DNA of 64,000 nucleotides from Streptococcus thoraltensis DSM 12221 (lineage in GTDB: Bacteria > Bacillota > Bacilli > Lactobacillales > Streptococcaceae), in the NCBI RefSeq assembly GCF_000380145.1, contig NZ_KB904609.1, positions 124,001 through 188,000 on the forward strand, read 5' to 3'. A program made the position numbers and the translations under genes. The notes beneath the pieces were generated by a model. It was given only the letters and a program-made list of their open reading frames with translations. It ran no database searches and was not told the origin of the DNA. This document shows positions 9,324-18,356 of the stretch, in pieces; position 1 is the stretch's first letter, and every line of letters begins with the position of its first letter.

Positions 9324-9917
9324 TTACTTTTTCCACAATCCAGCCCAAACGGCAATAGGGCGTTGATATTCCTGTTTCTGATTGTGGTGGATTTGTAAGT
9401 CTAACACTGAAGAATTCGCTTCAATAATGGCTAAATGATTCTCTGCCAATCTTAGTTCTTCTTGCTTACCCAAATAAATCGTAAGCTCACTAAGTGCATA
9501 AATCAGCTGAATATCAGCTCCTGTCAGCTTAAAAGGAACATCTGACCCAATCGCTTGTAAATCGCCTTTATAGTGATCATCAAAAATGAGATTCATATCT
9601 CGACAGGTACCCTGACTAATGATTCGGCTATTTCCTTCAAATGCGTAAGGCTTGAAAGGAACCACAGTTGTTTCACGATTGTCGTGAATGTTACTGAGAG
9701 TTATCGGCTTATCCAAAGTCATGATAATGCGATGATACCCTTCTAGTGATGTAAAAGTTGTTTGTCTTATGGCTACTGTTGCGGTAGAAAGACGATAGGA
9801 AAACTGTCTTTTTCCATAATCGCCAGTTTCAGGATAAAGGTACAATTGTTGCGTTTTTCCACCTGACCAATCCGATAAAATATAGTCAGAAGGTTTTCTA
9901 ACAGTTACGATTGTCAT
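9324..9917 (-). CDS. hutD: HutD family protein
   Basis: A 197-residue soluble protein with the cupin-like build of the HutD family (WSGGKTQQLYLYPE, FSYRLSTATV, then TTFTSLEGYHRIIMTLD). HutD is found in hut operons of many bacteria. Its biochemical role is uncertain; in Pseudomonas it has been proposed to limit operon expression by sensing a pathway intermediate. Here it follows fhs by 21 bases on the same strand, so it belongs to the same transcript. Confidence 0.85.
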   Translation of the reverse strand: MTIVTVRKPSDYILSDWSGGKTQQLYLYPETGDYGKRQFSYRLSTATVAIRQTTFTSLEGYHRIIMTLDKPITLSNIHDNRETTVVPFKPYAFEGNSRIISQGTCRDMNLIFDDHYKGDLQAIGSDVPFKLTGADIQLIYALSELTIYLGKQEELRLAENHLAIIEANSSVLDLQIHHNQKQEYQRPIAVWAGLWKK

Positions 9918-9938
9918 CTTTTATCTCCTAGTATTGTC

Positions 9939-11612
9939 TTAGAATAATCCGGTGATGTTGCCCTCCTTATCAATGTCAATTTTTTCGCTAGCTGGCACTT
10001 TAGGCAAGCCTGGCATGGTCATGATAGCTCCCGTCAGAGCGACTATAAAGCCTGCACCAGCAGATACCTTGAGGTTGCTGATTTTCACGGTAAAGTCCTT
10101 AGGAGCGCCAAGTTTTTTCGCATCATCGGAGAAAGAATACTGCGTCTTCGCCATACAAATTGGGTAATGTCCAAAACCTAGACGTTCTAACTCAGCCATT
10201 TCTCGCTTGGCAGCTGGCGTTAGGCTGATGCCTTTGCCTCCGTATACTTTGGTCACAATTTTAGTTAGTTTTGTTTCAATACTATCATCTTCATCGTAAA
10301 CAAAGTTAAAATGATTGTCCTGTTCAGCTAATTCAACAACTTTTTGAGCTAATTCCTGGCCACCTTTACCTCCATTTGCCCAGACATCTGAAATGACTAC
10401 ATCGACACCGCGTTTAGCACAGGCATCGTAAACAGCTTGTAATTCACCATCTGTGTCCAGAGGGAATTTGTTAATAGCAACCACAGCGGGTAAACCATAG
10501 ACCTCTTGAATCGTTTCCAAATGTTTGTCTAGATTTGGAAGACCATCGATAACTGCTTGAACATTTTCAGTTTCTAAATCTGCTTTGGCTACACCTCCGT
10601 GCATCTTCAAGGCTCGTATGGTCGCTACTAAAACTACCGCTGAAGGACGTAATCCTGACATGCGACATTTGATGTCAATAAATTTTTCAGCACCTAAATC
10701 GGCTCCAAAACCTGCTTCTGTGACAGCATAATCTCCGTATTTCAAAGCTAGCTTTGTCGCAAGAACACTATTACAGCCATGGGCGATATTGGCAAATGGA
10801 CCTCCGTGAATAAGGGCTGGTGTGTGCTCCAAGGTCTGAACAAGGTTTGGATGAATGGCTTCTTTAAGCAGAGCTGCCATGGCTCCTCCAGCTTTCAAAT
10901 CTTTAGCAGTAACTGGATTGCCCTCATAGTTATAACCAATAATAATCTTCTCTAAACGTGTCTTCAGGTCAGCTATATTTTCTGAGAGGCAAAGGATAGC
11001 CATGATTTCAGAAGCAACGGTAATATCATAACCATCTTCCCGAGGAACGCCATTGACCTTTCCTTGCAATCCATTGACAATATGGCGAAGTTGGCGGTCA
11101 TTCATATCTACGACACGCTTCCATGTAATGCGTCTTGAATCAATTCCCAATTGATTGCCTTGATGAATATGATTATCAATTAAAGCAGCCAATAAATTGT
11201 TCGCGATACCAATGGCATGGAAGTCGCCTGTAAAGTGAAGGTTGATGTCTTCCATCGGAACAACTTGAGCATGCCCTCCACCCGCTGCTCCACCTTTTAT
11301 CCCAAAAACAGGACCTAGGGAAGGTTCGCGAAGGGCGATAACAGCTTTTTTACCGATAGCAGTCAGAGCATCAACCAAACCAACTGAAGTAGTTGTTTTT
11401 CCCTCACCGGCTGGTGTTGGAGAGATGGCAGTGACAAGAATCAGCTTGCCATCTGGTTTATCTTTAAGAGACACAAGTTGCCGAGCATCAATTTTTGCCT
11501 TGTATTTACCGTAATGACAGAGCACTTCTTCATCAATACCTAGTCGGTTGGCTACCTTGCTGATCGGTTCCATAGTGACTGAATTTGCTATTTCAATATC
11601 TGATAAAACCAT
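9939..11612 (-). CDS. fhs: Formate-tetrahydrofolate ligase
   Basis: Joins formate to tetrahydrofolate using ATP, giving 10-formyl-THF; the reaction can run backwards to recover ATP. The 557-residue length is right, and the phosphate-binding loop [10 protein letters not shown] is at residues 65-74. AAAGGAGAAAAC precedes the ATG. Within a hut series it probably handles the one-carbon unit delivered by FtcD and FchA, possibly releasing formate with ATP gain (inference). Many streptococci carry another fhs elsewhere; this would then be a pathway-specific copy. Confidence 0.95.
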   Translation of the reverse strand: MVLSDIEIANSVTMEPISKVANRLGIDEEVLCHYGKYKAKIDARQLVSLKDKPDGKLILVTAISPTPAGEGKTTTSVGLVDALTAIGKKAVIALREPSLGPVFGIKGGAAGGGHAQVVPMEDINLHFTGDFHAIGIANNLLAALIDNHIHQGNQLGIDSRRITWKRVVDMNDRQLRHIVNGLQGKVNGVPREDGYDITVASEIMAILCLSENIADLKTRLEKIIIGYNYEGNPVTAKDLKAGGAMAALLKEAIHPNLVQTLEHTPALIHGGPFANIAHGCNSVLATKLALKYGDYAVTEAGFGADLGAEKFIDIKCRMSGLRPSAVVLVATIRALKMHGGVAKADLETENVQAVIDGLPNLDKHLETIQEVYGLPAVVAINKFPLDTDGELQAVYDACAKRGVDVVISDVWANGGKGGQELAQKVVELAEQDNHFNFVYDEDDSIETKLTKIVTKVYGGKGISLTPAAKREMAELERLGFGHYPICMAKTQYSFSDDAKKLGAPKDFTVKISNLKVSAGAGFIVALTGAIMTMPGLPKVPASEKIDIDKEGNITGLF

Positions 11613-11629
11613 GTTTTCTCCTTTATTTT

Positions 11630-12256
11630 TTAAACGACTTCGACGATTGTGTCGTAAATGTTATCTGCTAAGTCACAACCTTTTTTAAGCAGTTCTTCTC
11701 CTTTTTGACGATAAGTTGTCACAAAGGATTCATCCTTAATACCAGATAAGTTTATGAGAACGTTCAACCATGCTCCTTGTAAGCCCGCTTTGAGGTTTAA
11801 AGCCGCAACTCCCAAGTCACTAGCTGCGTTGGCGTTTGATTTTCCGACAGCCTTTTGGGTTGTCTCTAAAGCTTCCACCATCAAGACCATCATGTCGTAA
11901 GGAGACTGTGCAGCTTCTTTCAAAGCACTTTGCATGGCAGTCCGTCTGGCTGCTTTTTCATCATCCGTTTCCTTAGGCATTTCAAAGACTGCTGAAACTA
12001 AATTGAAAGCTTCGGTATCCTTATCAATGGCTGCTAAGAGTTTATCTTGTAGGGAGCTACTCTTGTTGTGAATGTCTTCAATCACATCTTGGAAGTCGGC
12101 ATATTTTTTCTTTCCTAAAGTCAATTCACAGACCATTTTAGTTAAGGAAATGCCATTAGCTCCTGACATTGCTGCGGCTGAGCCGCCTCCTGGTGCAGGA
12201 GCATCTGACCCTAGCACTTTTGCAAAGTCTCTTAAACTTAAATCAACTAATCCCAT
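11630..12256 (-). CDS. fchA: Formiminotetrahydrofolate cyclodeaminase
   Basis: Converts 5-formimino-THF to 5,10-methenyl-THF and ammonia. The 208-residue protein has the family's glycine-rich N-terminal segment [15 protein letters not shown] and helical remainder. It lies 9 bases after ftcD, whose product makes its substrate, and 17 bases before fhs. In mammals the two activities are fused; here they are separate genes. AGGAGGG stands before the ATG. Confidence 0.95.
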   Translation of the reverse strand: MGLVDLSLRDFAKVLGSDAPAPGGGSAAAMSGANGISLTKMVCELTLGKKKYADFQDVIEDIHNKSSSLQDKLLAAIDKDTEAFNLVSAVFEMPKETDDEKAARRTAMQSALKEAAQSPYDMMVLMVEALETTQKAVGKSNANAASDLGVAALNLKAGLQGAWLNVLINLSGIKDESFVTTYRQKGEELLKKGCDLADNIYDTIVEVV

Positions 12257-12265
12257 CGAACCCTC

Positions 12266-13165
12266 CTATCCAAGTAGATGATTTTCCAAAACTTGTTTAT
12301 TGTAATCAAAATCTTCAACTTGCAAGTAGTATTCAGCAACATCAATCAACGCCTTGGCTGGAGCAAGTCCAATCACTTCTGAACCAATAATATTTACCCC
12401 ATAGCGTTTGGCTTCAAAACGAATGGTTTCAAAGGTTCGATAAAGTGGGCATTTTTCAAAATTAACCATATTCATAGACACTTGAGCAATATTGCGGTCT
12501 TCTAGCATGACACCAATACCCTTACAGTATTTGTAGCCACCACCTGAACCACGGATAATCTTGGCAATTTTATTGGCAATTTCAACATCGTCCGTATCCA
12601 AGTTAACATTGAAAGCTACAAGTGGCATACGCGCTCCTACTGCCGTCACTCCAGCTGTAGGATGAATTTTTCTATCACCGTAATCTGGAGCCCAGTCATC
12701 TTCCAATAATTTTTCTGGCATCCCTTCAAACTGACCTTTACGAACCTTGGCAAGATTTTGACGCTCTGGACGTGTTGCTGAATCTTCATAAAGGAAAATG
12801 GGAATGCCAAGCTCACTGTTTATACGTTCAGCAACTTTTTTAGAAATGTCAACACATTCAGCTGTTGTAATATCCTTGATTGGTACAAACGGGCAAACAT
12901 CTGTCGCTCCCATGCGAGGATGTTCTCCCTCATGTTTAGTCATATCAATATGTTCAGAAGCATATTTTACCAGCTGAAAGGCAACTTCTTGAATCGCTTG
13001 GTCATCGCCAACAAGAGTAAATACGCTGCGATTATGACTAGCGTCAGAAGAGTAATCTAACAGGGTTACCCCAGCAATGCTTTTAGCTGTCTCAACCAGA
13101 CCATCAATAACGTCTTGATTACGTCCTTCAGAGAAGTTGGGAATACATTCAACAATTTTTGCCAT
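12266..13165 (-). CDS. ftcD: Glutamate formimidoyltransferase
   Basis: Transfers the formimino group of N-formimino-glutamate to tetrahydrofolate, releasing glutamate. At 299 residues it equals the transferase half of the mammalian bifunctional enzyme. The N-terminus MAKIVECIPNFSEGR and the later HPRMGATDVCPFVP are family landmarks. Because hutG is also present, the intermediate has two possible fates: one saves the one-carbon unit and one discards it as formamide. Confidence 0.96.
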   Translation of the reverse strand: MAKIVECIPNFSEGRNQDVIDGLVETAKSIAGVTLLDYSSDASHNRSVFTLVGDDQAIQEVAFQLVKYASEHIDMTKHEGEHPRMGATDVCPFVPIKDITTAECVDISKKVAERINSELGIPIFLYEDSATRPERQNLAKVRKGQFEGMPEKLLEDDWAPDYGDRKIHPTAGVTAVGARMPLVAFNVNLDTDDVEIANKIAKIIRGSGGGYKYCKGIGVMLEDRNIAQVSMNMVNFEKCPLYRTFETIRFEAKRYGVNIIGSEVIGLAPAKALIDVAEYYLQVEDFDYNKQVLENHLLG

Positions 13166-13194
13166 AGTAATTTCCTTTCAAGTTATTGAATTAA

Positions 13195-13401
13195 TATAGT
13201 CTTTTGAATTAACTTTGCGACCTCGTCACTTTCGACTTGCCCTACTCATACTCAATGAAAATCAAAAGTGGACTAGGCGATGCCGATACAGATAGAACGG
13301 AAAGGCATCAAATCAACGACGTCTACTTTTGATTTTCGAAGAGTGTCAAGTACTGTCCGCGTCTTTGTCCCTTGTTCTGAACGTTAATTCATTTGACTAT
13401 A
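13195..13401 (-). repeat. A element, copy 3, carrying a B element
   Basis: A element in reverse orientation (TATAGTCTTTTGAATTAACT at left, TTAATTCATTTGACTATA at right) with a B element at 13248-13346. It fills most of the gap between hutU and ftcD, so it must be transcribed with the operon unless ftcD has its own promoter. Confidence 0.85.
13248..13346 (-). repeat. B element (RUP-like), copy 3, nested in A
   Basis: Reverse-orientation copy of 99 bp, starting ATACTCAATGAAAATC and ending TTTCGAAGAGTGT. It is reversed like its host A, so the relative orientation matches copies 2 and 4. Confidence 0.85.
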
Positions 13402-13430
13402 ATAAGCATTTTTAGATAACGCTTACATTT

Positions 13431-15461
13431 TTACTTAAATAATTTTGCAACGGCTGATGAAACAAGGTCGTCATCAGCGAGGTATGGAATCGTAATGTGA
13501 TCAGTGTCTCCATGCAGACGATTGTACTCAATAGCCGTTTCAATAGCATGGTCATTTCGAGCCCAATTACGTCTTGCAACACCACCCATGGTATCCCAAG
13601 AAATAGCTGACTTGATAATCTCATCAACACGCTCACTGCCATCTAATACTAAACCAAAGCCACCATTAATCGCCTTACCAATACCAGTACCGCCACCATT
13701 ATGAAGGGCAACCAAACTCATACCACGCGCAGCATTTCCAGCATAACACTGAACCGCCATGTCGCAAGTAACGTTTGAACCGTCTTTAATATTTGATGTT
13801 TCACGAAATGGTGCATCTGTTCCAGATACATCGTGATGGTCTCGACCAATCATGACAGGGCCAATCTTGCCTTCACGGACTAATTCGTTAAATTTAAGCG
13901 CAACGTTGACACGTCCCAGACAGTCTTGATACAAGATACGCGCCTGTGTACCAACAACCAATTGATTTTTCTCAGCGTCACGAATCCAGTTATAATTATC
14001 ACGGTCTTGGTAACGACGATTTGGATCAATCGCTTCCATGGCAGCATGGTCAGTCGCAACCAAATCATCATGATTACCACTCAAGCAGACCCAACGGAAT
14101 GGACCGTAACCATAGTCAAACAACATCGGACCCATGATGTCTTCTACGTAGGATGGCCAAATGAAACCATCTTTGTCATCAATACCATTTTTAGAAATTT
14201 CTTTGACGCCTGAGTCGTAAACAGATTTCATAAAGGCATTACCATAGTCAAAGAAGTAGGTGCCTTTTTCTGTCAAGGTCTTAATCGCTTCATAGTGACG
14301 CGCCAACGTTTCATCAACCAAGCGGATAAAGGTTTCCTTATCCTCAGCGAGTAAACGAGTGCGCTCATCAAAGCTGATACCCGCAGGGCAATAGCCACCA
14401 TCGTAGACATTGTGGCAAGACGTCTGGTCAGATAGGAGATCAACGTGGATACCTTCTTCATTTACATACTCAAGCAAATCAACGATATTGCCATGATAAG
14501 CAATGGAGGTTGTTTCTTTTTTATCTAGATATTCCTTAGCCATATTCATAGCTTCTTCTGGTGTTTCAGCAATCTGGCTAATCCAGCCTTGTGTATGACG
14601 TGTTTCAATCCGTGACGCATCTACTTCAGCGATAATGGACACAGCATTGGCAATTTCTGCAGCCTTACCCTGTGCCCCACTCATACCACCTAGACCAGAT
14701 GAAATGAAGAGTTTACCGGTCAAATCACCATCGTCTGGTACCCCCAATTTCAAACGACCGGCATTCAACAAGGTATTAAAGGTTCCGTGGACAATTCCTT
14801 GTGGGCCGATATACATCCAACCACCAGCGGTCATTTGTCCGTAATTCGTAACCCCCATTTCTTCAGCGATTTCCCAATCCTGCATATTATCATATTCGCC
14901 AACTAAAAGACCGTTGGTAATAATAACGCGGGGAGCTTCTGGTTTTGAATGGAACAAGCCGACAGGATGACCTGATTCCACAACTAGAGTTTGCTCTTCA
15001 GTCATCACCTCGAGGTATTTTTTGATGAGTTGGTACTGCATCCAGTTGGCACAGACAGAACCAGTTTCACCATAAGTGACCAATTCATAAGGATAAAGGG
15101 CAATTTCAAAACTCAAGTTATTGTCAATCATGACCTGCATGGCTTTAGCAGCCGTGCAATTTCCCTTGTATTCATCAATCGGCTTGCCATAAATGCGTTC
15201 TTTTGGTCTCCAGCGATAGCCATAAATACGACCTCGCGTTTTGAGTTCTTCCAAGAATTCTGGAATCACTTCCTCATGAAATTTTTTAGGAACATATCGT
15301 AACGCATTTTTCAAAGCGAGTTCTGTTTGCGCTTGAGTTAAACGAAAACCTCTATCAGGTGCACGTCGAATACCGTCTTGAAATACCGTCTTTTCAGGTA
15401 GCACATCATCTAATTTAACTGTCATTGCAGCTGCAATGTCTGCTTCACTAAAGTATGACAT
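13431..15461 (-). CDS. hutU: Urocanate hydratase
   Basis: Converts urocanate to imidazolone propionate with tightly bound NAD+, the second step of the pathway. The protein has 676 residues, longer than the roughly 550 of the proteobacterial enzyme but typical of the Firmicute form. Glycine-rich NAD-binding segments are visible (GLGGMSGAQGKAAEIANAV and GGGTGIGKAINGGFG). A GGAGG-type site precedes the ATG. It heads the minus-strand series and is divergent from hutI across a 400-base control region. Confidence 0.97.
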   Translation of the reverse strand: MSYFSEADIAAAMTVKLDDVLPEKTVFQDGIRRAPDRGFRLTQAQTELALKNALRYVPKKFHEEVIPEFLEELKTRGRIYGYRWRPKERIYGKPIDEYKGNCTAAKAMQVMIDNNLSFEIALYPYELVTYGETGSVCANWMQYQLIKKYLEVMTEEQTLVVESGHPVGLFHSKPEAPRVIITNGLLVGEYDNMQDWEIAEEMGVTNYGQMTAGGWMYIGPQGIVHGTFNTLLNAGRLKLGVPDDGDLTGKLFISSGLGGMSGAQGKAAEIANAVSIIAEVDASRIETRHTQGWISQIAETPEEAMNMAKEYLDKKETTSIAYHGNIVDLLEYVNEEGIHVDLLSDQTSCHNVYDGGYCPAGISFDERTRLLAEDKETFIRLVDETLARHYEAIKTLTEKGTYFFDYGNAFMKSVYDSGVKEISKNGIDDKDGFIWPSYVEDIMGPMLFDYGYGPFRWVCLSGNHDDLVATDHAAMEAIDPNRRYQDRDNYNWIRDAEKNQLVVGTQARILYQDCLGRVNVALKFNELVREGKIGPVMIGRDHHDVSGTDAPFRETSNIKDGSNVTCDMAVQCYAGNAARGMSLVALHNGGGTGIGKAINGGFGLVLDGSERVDEIIKSAISWDTMGGVARRNWARNDHAIETAIEYNRLHGDTDHITIPYLADDDLVSSAVAKLFK

Positions 15462-15479
15462 AAAAACGCCTCCTTAAAA

Positions 15480-15624
15480 TATTATTGTTGATGGTAGTTT
15501 AACAGTAAACAGTCAATAAAAAGTCTTTTTACCTGAAACTTAGCAAAAAAGATAAAAAATGATGATAGTCAGAAATTTTTGACTAAAATTTGACGTTTTA
15601 TGAGTAATCTGATTGTATTGAATA
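15480..15624. promoter_or_regulatory. hutU upstream control region with palindromes
   Basis: TAGTCAGAAATTTTTGACTA (15566-15585) is a near-perfect 20-base palindrome, followed at once by AAAATTTGAC, which repeats one half. Nearer to hutU, GTTTAACAGTAAAC (about 15495-15508) is a second small palindrome. On the minus strand the latter lies in the likely -35 region (TTTACT, 17 bases, AATAAT). These are candidate operators for a hut regulator; which protein binds is unknown. Confidence 0.4.
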
Positions 15625-15838
15625 ATAGAGTCAAATGAATTAACTTTCCGAACAAGGAACTAAGACACGAACAGCACTTGATACTCTTCGAAAACCAAAA
15701 GCAAACCTTGTTGACTTGATTTGATGACCTTCAGTTATGCCTGCTATCTGTGTCGCCTAATCTGCTTTTGATTGTCATTGCGTATGAGTAGGGCAAGTCG
15801 AAAGTGACGGTGTATCAAAGTTAATTCAAAAGACTATA
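15625..15838 (+). repeat. A element, copy 4, carrying a B element
   Basis: A element between the divergent hutU and hutI genes, with a nested B element at 15681-15785. Its right end ACTATA abuts the hutI leader, and the resulting TATAGA could serve as a -10 box, although no -35 is evident. Confidence 0.85.
15681..15785 (+). repeat. B element (RUP-like), copy 4, nested in A
   Basis: A 105-bp copy starting ATACTCTTCGAAAACC and ending TTGCGTAT, in the same orientation as its host A. Confidence 0.85.
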
Positions 15839-15862
15839 GAATCCACTATACGGAGGTTTTAT

Positions 15863-17128
15863 ATGATTGCTGATAGTTTACTCACACATTTCAATCAAGT
15901 CTTCTGCCCAAATGACCCAGGACACCCTCTCTTTGGTCAGGACATGAAGGACGCTCAAATCCTTGAAGACGGTTATATTGCCGTTAAAAATGGGCTTATT
16001 CTAGCAGTAGGAACAGGTGAACCTGACGCATCTTTGATTGGCGAAGAAACCATTGTACGTTCTTACGAAGGTAAAATTGCGACCCCGGGGATCATTGATT
16101 GCCACACTCACCTTGTTTATGGAGGTAGCAGAGAACATGAATTTGCTAAAAAATTAGCGGGGGTTTCTTATTTAGACATTCTGGCACAAGGTGGGGGCAT
16201 CTTAAGTACCGTAAAGGCGACTAGAGAGGCAAGTTTTGATAATCTCTATCAAAAATCCAAGAGGCTATTGGACTATATGCTACTTCATGGCGTTACAACA
16301 GTCGAAGCTAAAAGTGGCTATGGCTTAAACTGGGAGACAGAAAAACGCCAACTTGATGTTGTCTCAGCCCTTAATAAAGACCATCCGATTGACCTCGTTT
16401 CTACCTTTATGGCAGCGCATGCTATTCCAGAGGAATACAAAGGCAAGAGTCAAGCCTATTTGGATCTCATTGTTGAAGAAATGCTTCCAGCGGTTAAAGA
16501 AGACAATCTAGCGGAATTCTGTGATATTTTTTGCGAAAAAAATGTCTTCACTGCAGAAGAATCTCGCTATTTATTAAGCAAGGCTAAAGAAATGGGCTTT
16601 AAGCTTCGTATTCATGCTGATGAGATTGCTTCCATTGGTGGCGTAGATGTGGCGGCAGAACTGGGTGCAACCAGTGCAGAACACCTGATGATGGCAACAG
16701 ATGAAGGTATCGCTAAAATGAGTGAGGCAAAGGTTATTGGTAATTTGCTGCCGGCGACAACCTTTAGCCTCATGGAAGACACCTACGCTCCCGCTCGCAA
16801 AATGATTGAAAAGGGCATGGCTATTACACTTTCTACCGACAGCAATCCTGGTAGCTGCCCAACAGCTAATATGCAATTCGCCATGCAACTGGGTTGCTTC
16901 ATGATGGGGCTGACTCCCGTAGAAGTTTTAAACGCTGCAACCATCAATGCAGCTTATTCTGTTAATCGCCAAGAGAGCATTGGCAGCTTCACGATTGGAA
17001 AAGAAGCAGACATTGCTATTTTTGATGCACCAAACATTGACTACCCATTTTATTTCTTTGCTACGAACTTAATCCATCAAGTTTACAAGAAAGGTAACTT
17101 AATGGTAGACAGAGGACGGATAGTTTAA
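15863..17128 (+). CDS. hutI: Imidazolonepropionase
   Basis: Hydrolyses imidazolone propionate to N-formimino-glutamate, the third step. This 421-residue amidohydrolase has the metal-binding start [17 protein letters not shown], a further HADE motif ([10 protein letters not shown]) and late [14 protein letters not shown] precedes the ATG. It is the only hut gene on the plus strand, as in the known S. pyogenes layout, and ends in its own terminator. Confidence 0.97.
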   Translation: MIADSLLTHFNQVFCPNDPGHPLFGQDMKDAQILEDGYIAVKNGLILAVGTGEPDASLIGEETIVRSYEGKIATPGIIDCHTHLVYGGSREHEFAKKLAGVSYLDILAQGGGILSTVKATREASFDNLYQKSKRLLDYMLLHGVTTVEAKSGYGLNWETEKRQLDVVSALNKDHPIDLVSTFMAAHAIPEEYKGKSQAYLDLIVEEMLPAVKEDNLAEFCDIFCEKNVFTAEESRYLLSKAKEMGFKLRIHADEIASIGGVDVAAELGATSAEHLMMATDEGIAKMSEAKVIGNLLPATTFSLMEDTYAPARKMIEKGMAITLSTDSNPGSCPTANMQFAMQLGCFMMGLTPVEVLNAATINAAYSVNRQESIGSFTIGKEADIAIFDAPNIDYPFYFFATNLIHQVYKKGNLMVDRGRIV

Positions 17129-17143
17129 CCGAAAATCAAGCAT

Positions 17144-17179
17144 AAAAAGGAGTTTAAGAAATGCCTAAACTCCTTTTTT
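17144..17179 (+). terminator. hutI terminator
   Basis: AAAAAGGAGTTTA pairs perfectly with TAAACTCCTTTTT across a nine-base loop and ends in six T, 15 bases beyond the hutI stop. Confidence 0.9.
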
Positions 17180-17227
17180 CACACTTAATTTTCAAAACTT
17201 CAAATCAATCTTGTAGGCACTATCAAG

Positions 17228-17352
17228 ATACCGTCAAATGAATTAATATTCAGACAAGGAACAGAAAGATGCGGACAAAAATTGATTTTCGAAGAGTATG
17301 AGTAGGGCAAGTCGAAAGTGACTGTGTCTCAAAGTTAATCCAAAAGACTATA
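17228..17352 (+). repeat. A element, copy 5, with a B remnant
   Basis: A element with a worn left end (ATACCGTCAAATGAATTAAT) and normal right end (CCAAAAGACTATA). Only the tail of a reversed B element remains inside (ATTGATTTTCGAAGAGTAT, about 17282-17300). The host A runs forward, so this remnant was in the opposite orientation, like that in copy 11. Confidence 0.75.
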
Positions 17353-17779
17353 GCATCAGTCCCACTGTCTCTCAGCTCCGTTCTACAGTTGTTTACCAAG
17401 TCCACAGCCACGAACAGTCTTCTAGAAACAAGTCTATTTGACGATTTAAACGTTAAGCGAGGATATGTCTGTAAAGATTAGATAATCCGGTCCTACTTCA
17501 TTGTGCATACCCTAAAATAGTTCTTCATAAATCAGCCTTTGCTTGGTTTGTTGAAGATGGAATAGTCAACTGCCTTACATTTGTTGAGTTAAACGCTACA
17601 ATGTGATATTGACAATGGCACTACCAGATTAGTTCCTACCCCATCTAAATCTGCCCATTCACGCTTTATTCAAATCTTTTCATTTTACAAGTGTAATAAA
17701 CAAAGATATTGTCATCTTCGACTTAACTAGGACATTATCACTTTCGAATGATACGGGAATGATTCCCGTCAATTTCAAC
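17353..17779. other. Intergenic DNA before tRNA-Cys
   Basis: About 430 bases without a recognisable gene. The only structure I see is a small hairpin ACGGGAAT/ATTCCCGT near 17752-17770. Confidence 0.4.
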
Positions 17780-17808
17780 TTGACTCAAAAAGAGTTTTAA
17801 GGTAGAAT
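17780..17808 (+). promoter_or_regulatory. tRNA-Cys promoter
   Basis: TTGACT (17780-17785), a 17-base spacer and TAGAAT (17803-17808) form a strong sigma-A promoter; initiation would fall a few bases before the tRNA at 17821. Confidence 0.8.
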
Positions 17809-17820
17809 ATAGTTTGTTAT

Positions 17821-17891
17821 GGCGGTATAGCCAAGTGGTAAGGCACGGCTCTGCAAAAGCTTGATCGTCGGTTCAAATCCGTCTACCGCCT
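17821..17891 (+). tRNA. tRNA-Cys (anticodon GCA)
   Basis: The acceptor stem GGCGGTA/TACCGCC is perfect. The D arm GCCAAGTGGTAAGGC, the anticodon loop CTGCAAA (anticodon GCA) and the T loop TTCAAAT are in place. The discriminator is T and CCA is not encoded. The anticodon stem has one C-U and one G-U pair, and the T stem has one U-U mismatch. It stands alone, with its own promoter and terminator. Confidence 0.95.
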
Positions 17892-17925
17892 TTCAATACC
17901 TGATTTAACAGGAATTAACCGAATG

Positions 17926-17951
17926 AAAAGCCCGATTTTACGGGCTTTTTT
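17926..17951 (+). terminator. tRNA-Cys terminator
   Basis: AAAAGCCCG, an ATTTTA loop, CGGGC and six T, 35 bases after the tRNA. Confidence 0.9.
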
Positions 17952-18120
17952 GATTTTCTATCAGGTTGAATTCGGATAAATAGGGATAATTTGGTGGGCA
18001 ATGCTACCTTTCTAAAAGATAAAAGAATAAGTTCACTAAAGCAGACTTTAGGCGATATGTCCGTTTAAACGCCCAAAAACACTCTACCTGCATGCCAAAG
18101 CACTCGTTTCCGAAGTGCTC

Positions 18121-18168
18121 AGGTTGAAGAAAAAGTCTATTTTAGACATTTTCCTCCAAGCTTTTTTC
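18121..18168 (+). repeat. Hairpin repeat Q, copy 1
   Basis: GGTTGAAGAAAAAGTC is followed by an imperfect complement (GACATTTTCCTC) and a run of six T. The same hairpin forms the groEL terminator at 29723-29767. Here it lies before polA with no gene to terminate, so it looks like a dispersed terminator-type repeat. A further small hairpin AGCACT/AGTGCT is at 18099-18119. Confidence 0.5.
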
Positions 18169-18183
18169 TTAGTAGCCAAAAAC

Positions 18184-18297
18184 AAAAACTCTTAAAAACG
18201 CTGTTATTTCAACATTTTTAAGAGTTTAATGATTCCCCTTCTCCCTGCGAGATGTTCCGAAATATCAAAGTTTCAGGGTTTTGTCTACGTTCTGAAC
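18184..18297 (+). repeat. Two-copy repeat P, copy 1
   Basis: A hairpin (AAACTCTTAAAAACGC ... TTTTTAAGAGTTT) followed by about 65 bases ending in TCTGAAC. The right part matches 21890-21956 in the same orientation, but the hairpin core matches that copy only in reverse complement. Confidence 0.6.
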
Positions 18298-18321
18298 ACT
18301 TCGTTTCTGAAGTGCTTTTTT
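18297..18321 (+). terminator. Terminator just upstream of polA
   Basis: CACTTC and GAAGTG pair across a six-base loop, followed by a C and six T. It lies 20 bases before the polA -10 box and would insulate polA from upstream transcription. Confidence 0.6.
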
Positions 18322-18341
18322 CATTTTTATCACCCCTTTTC

Positions 18342-18350
18342 TGCTATAAT
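18342..18350 (+). promoter_or_regulatory. polA extended -10 promoter
   Basis: TGCTATAAT is a perfect extended -10 box, with no convincing -35. It ends 6 bases before the polA ATG at 18357, so the expected start of transcription falls at or beside the start codon. Confidence 0.65.
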
Positions 18351-18356
18351 AGAAGC

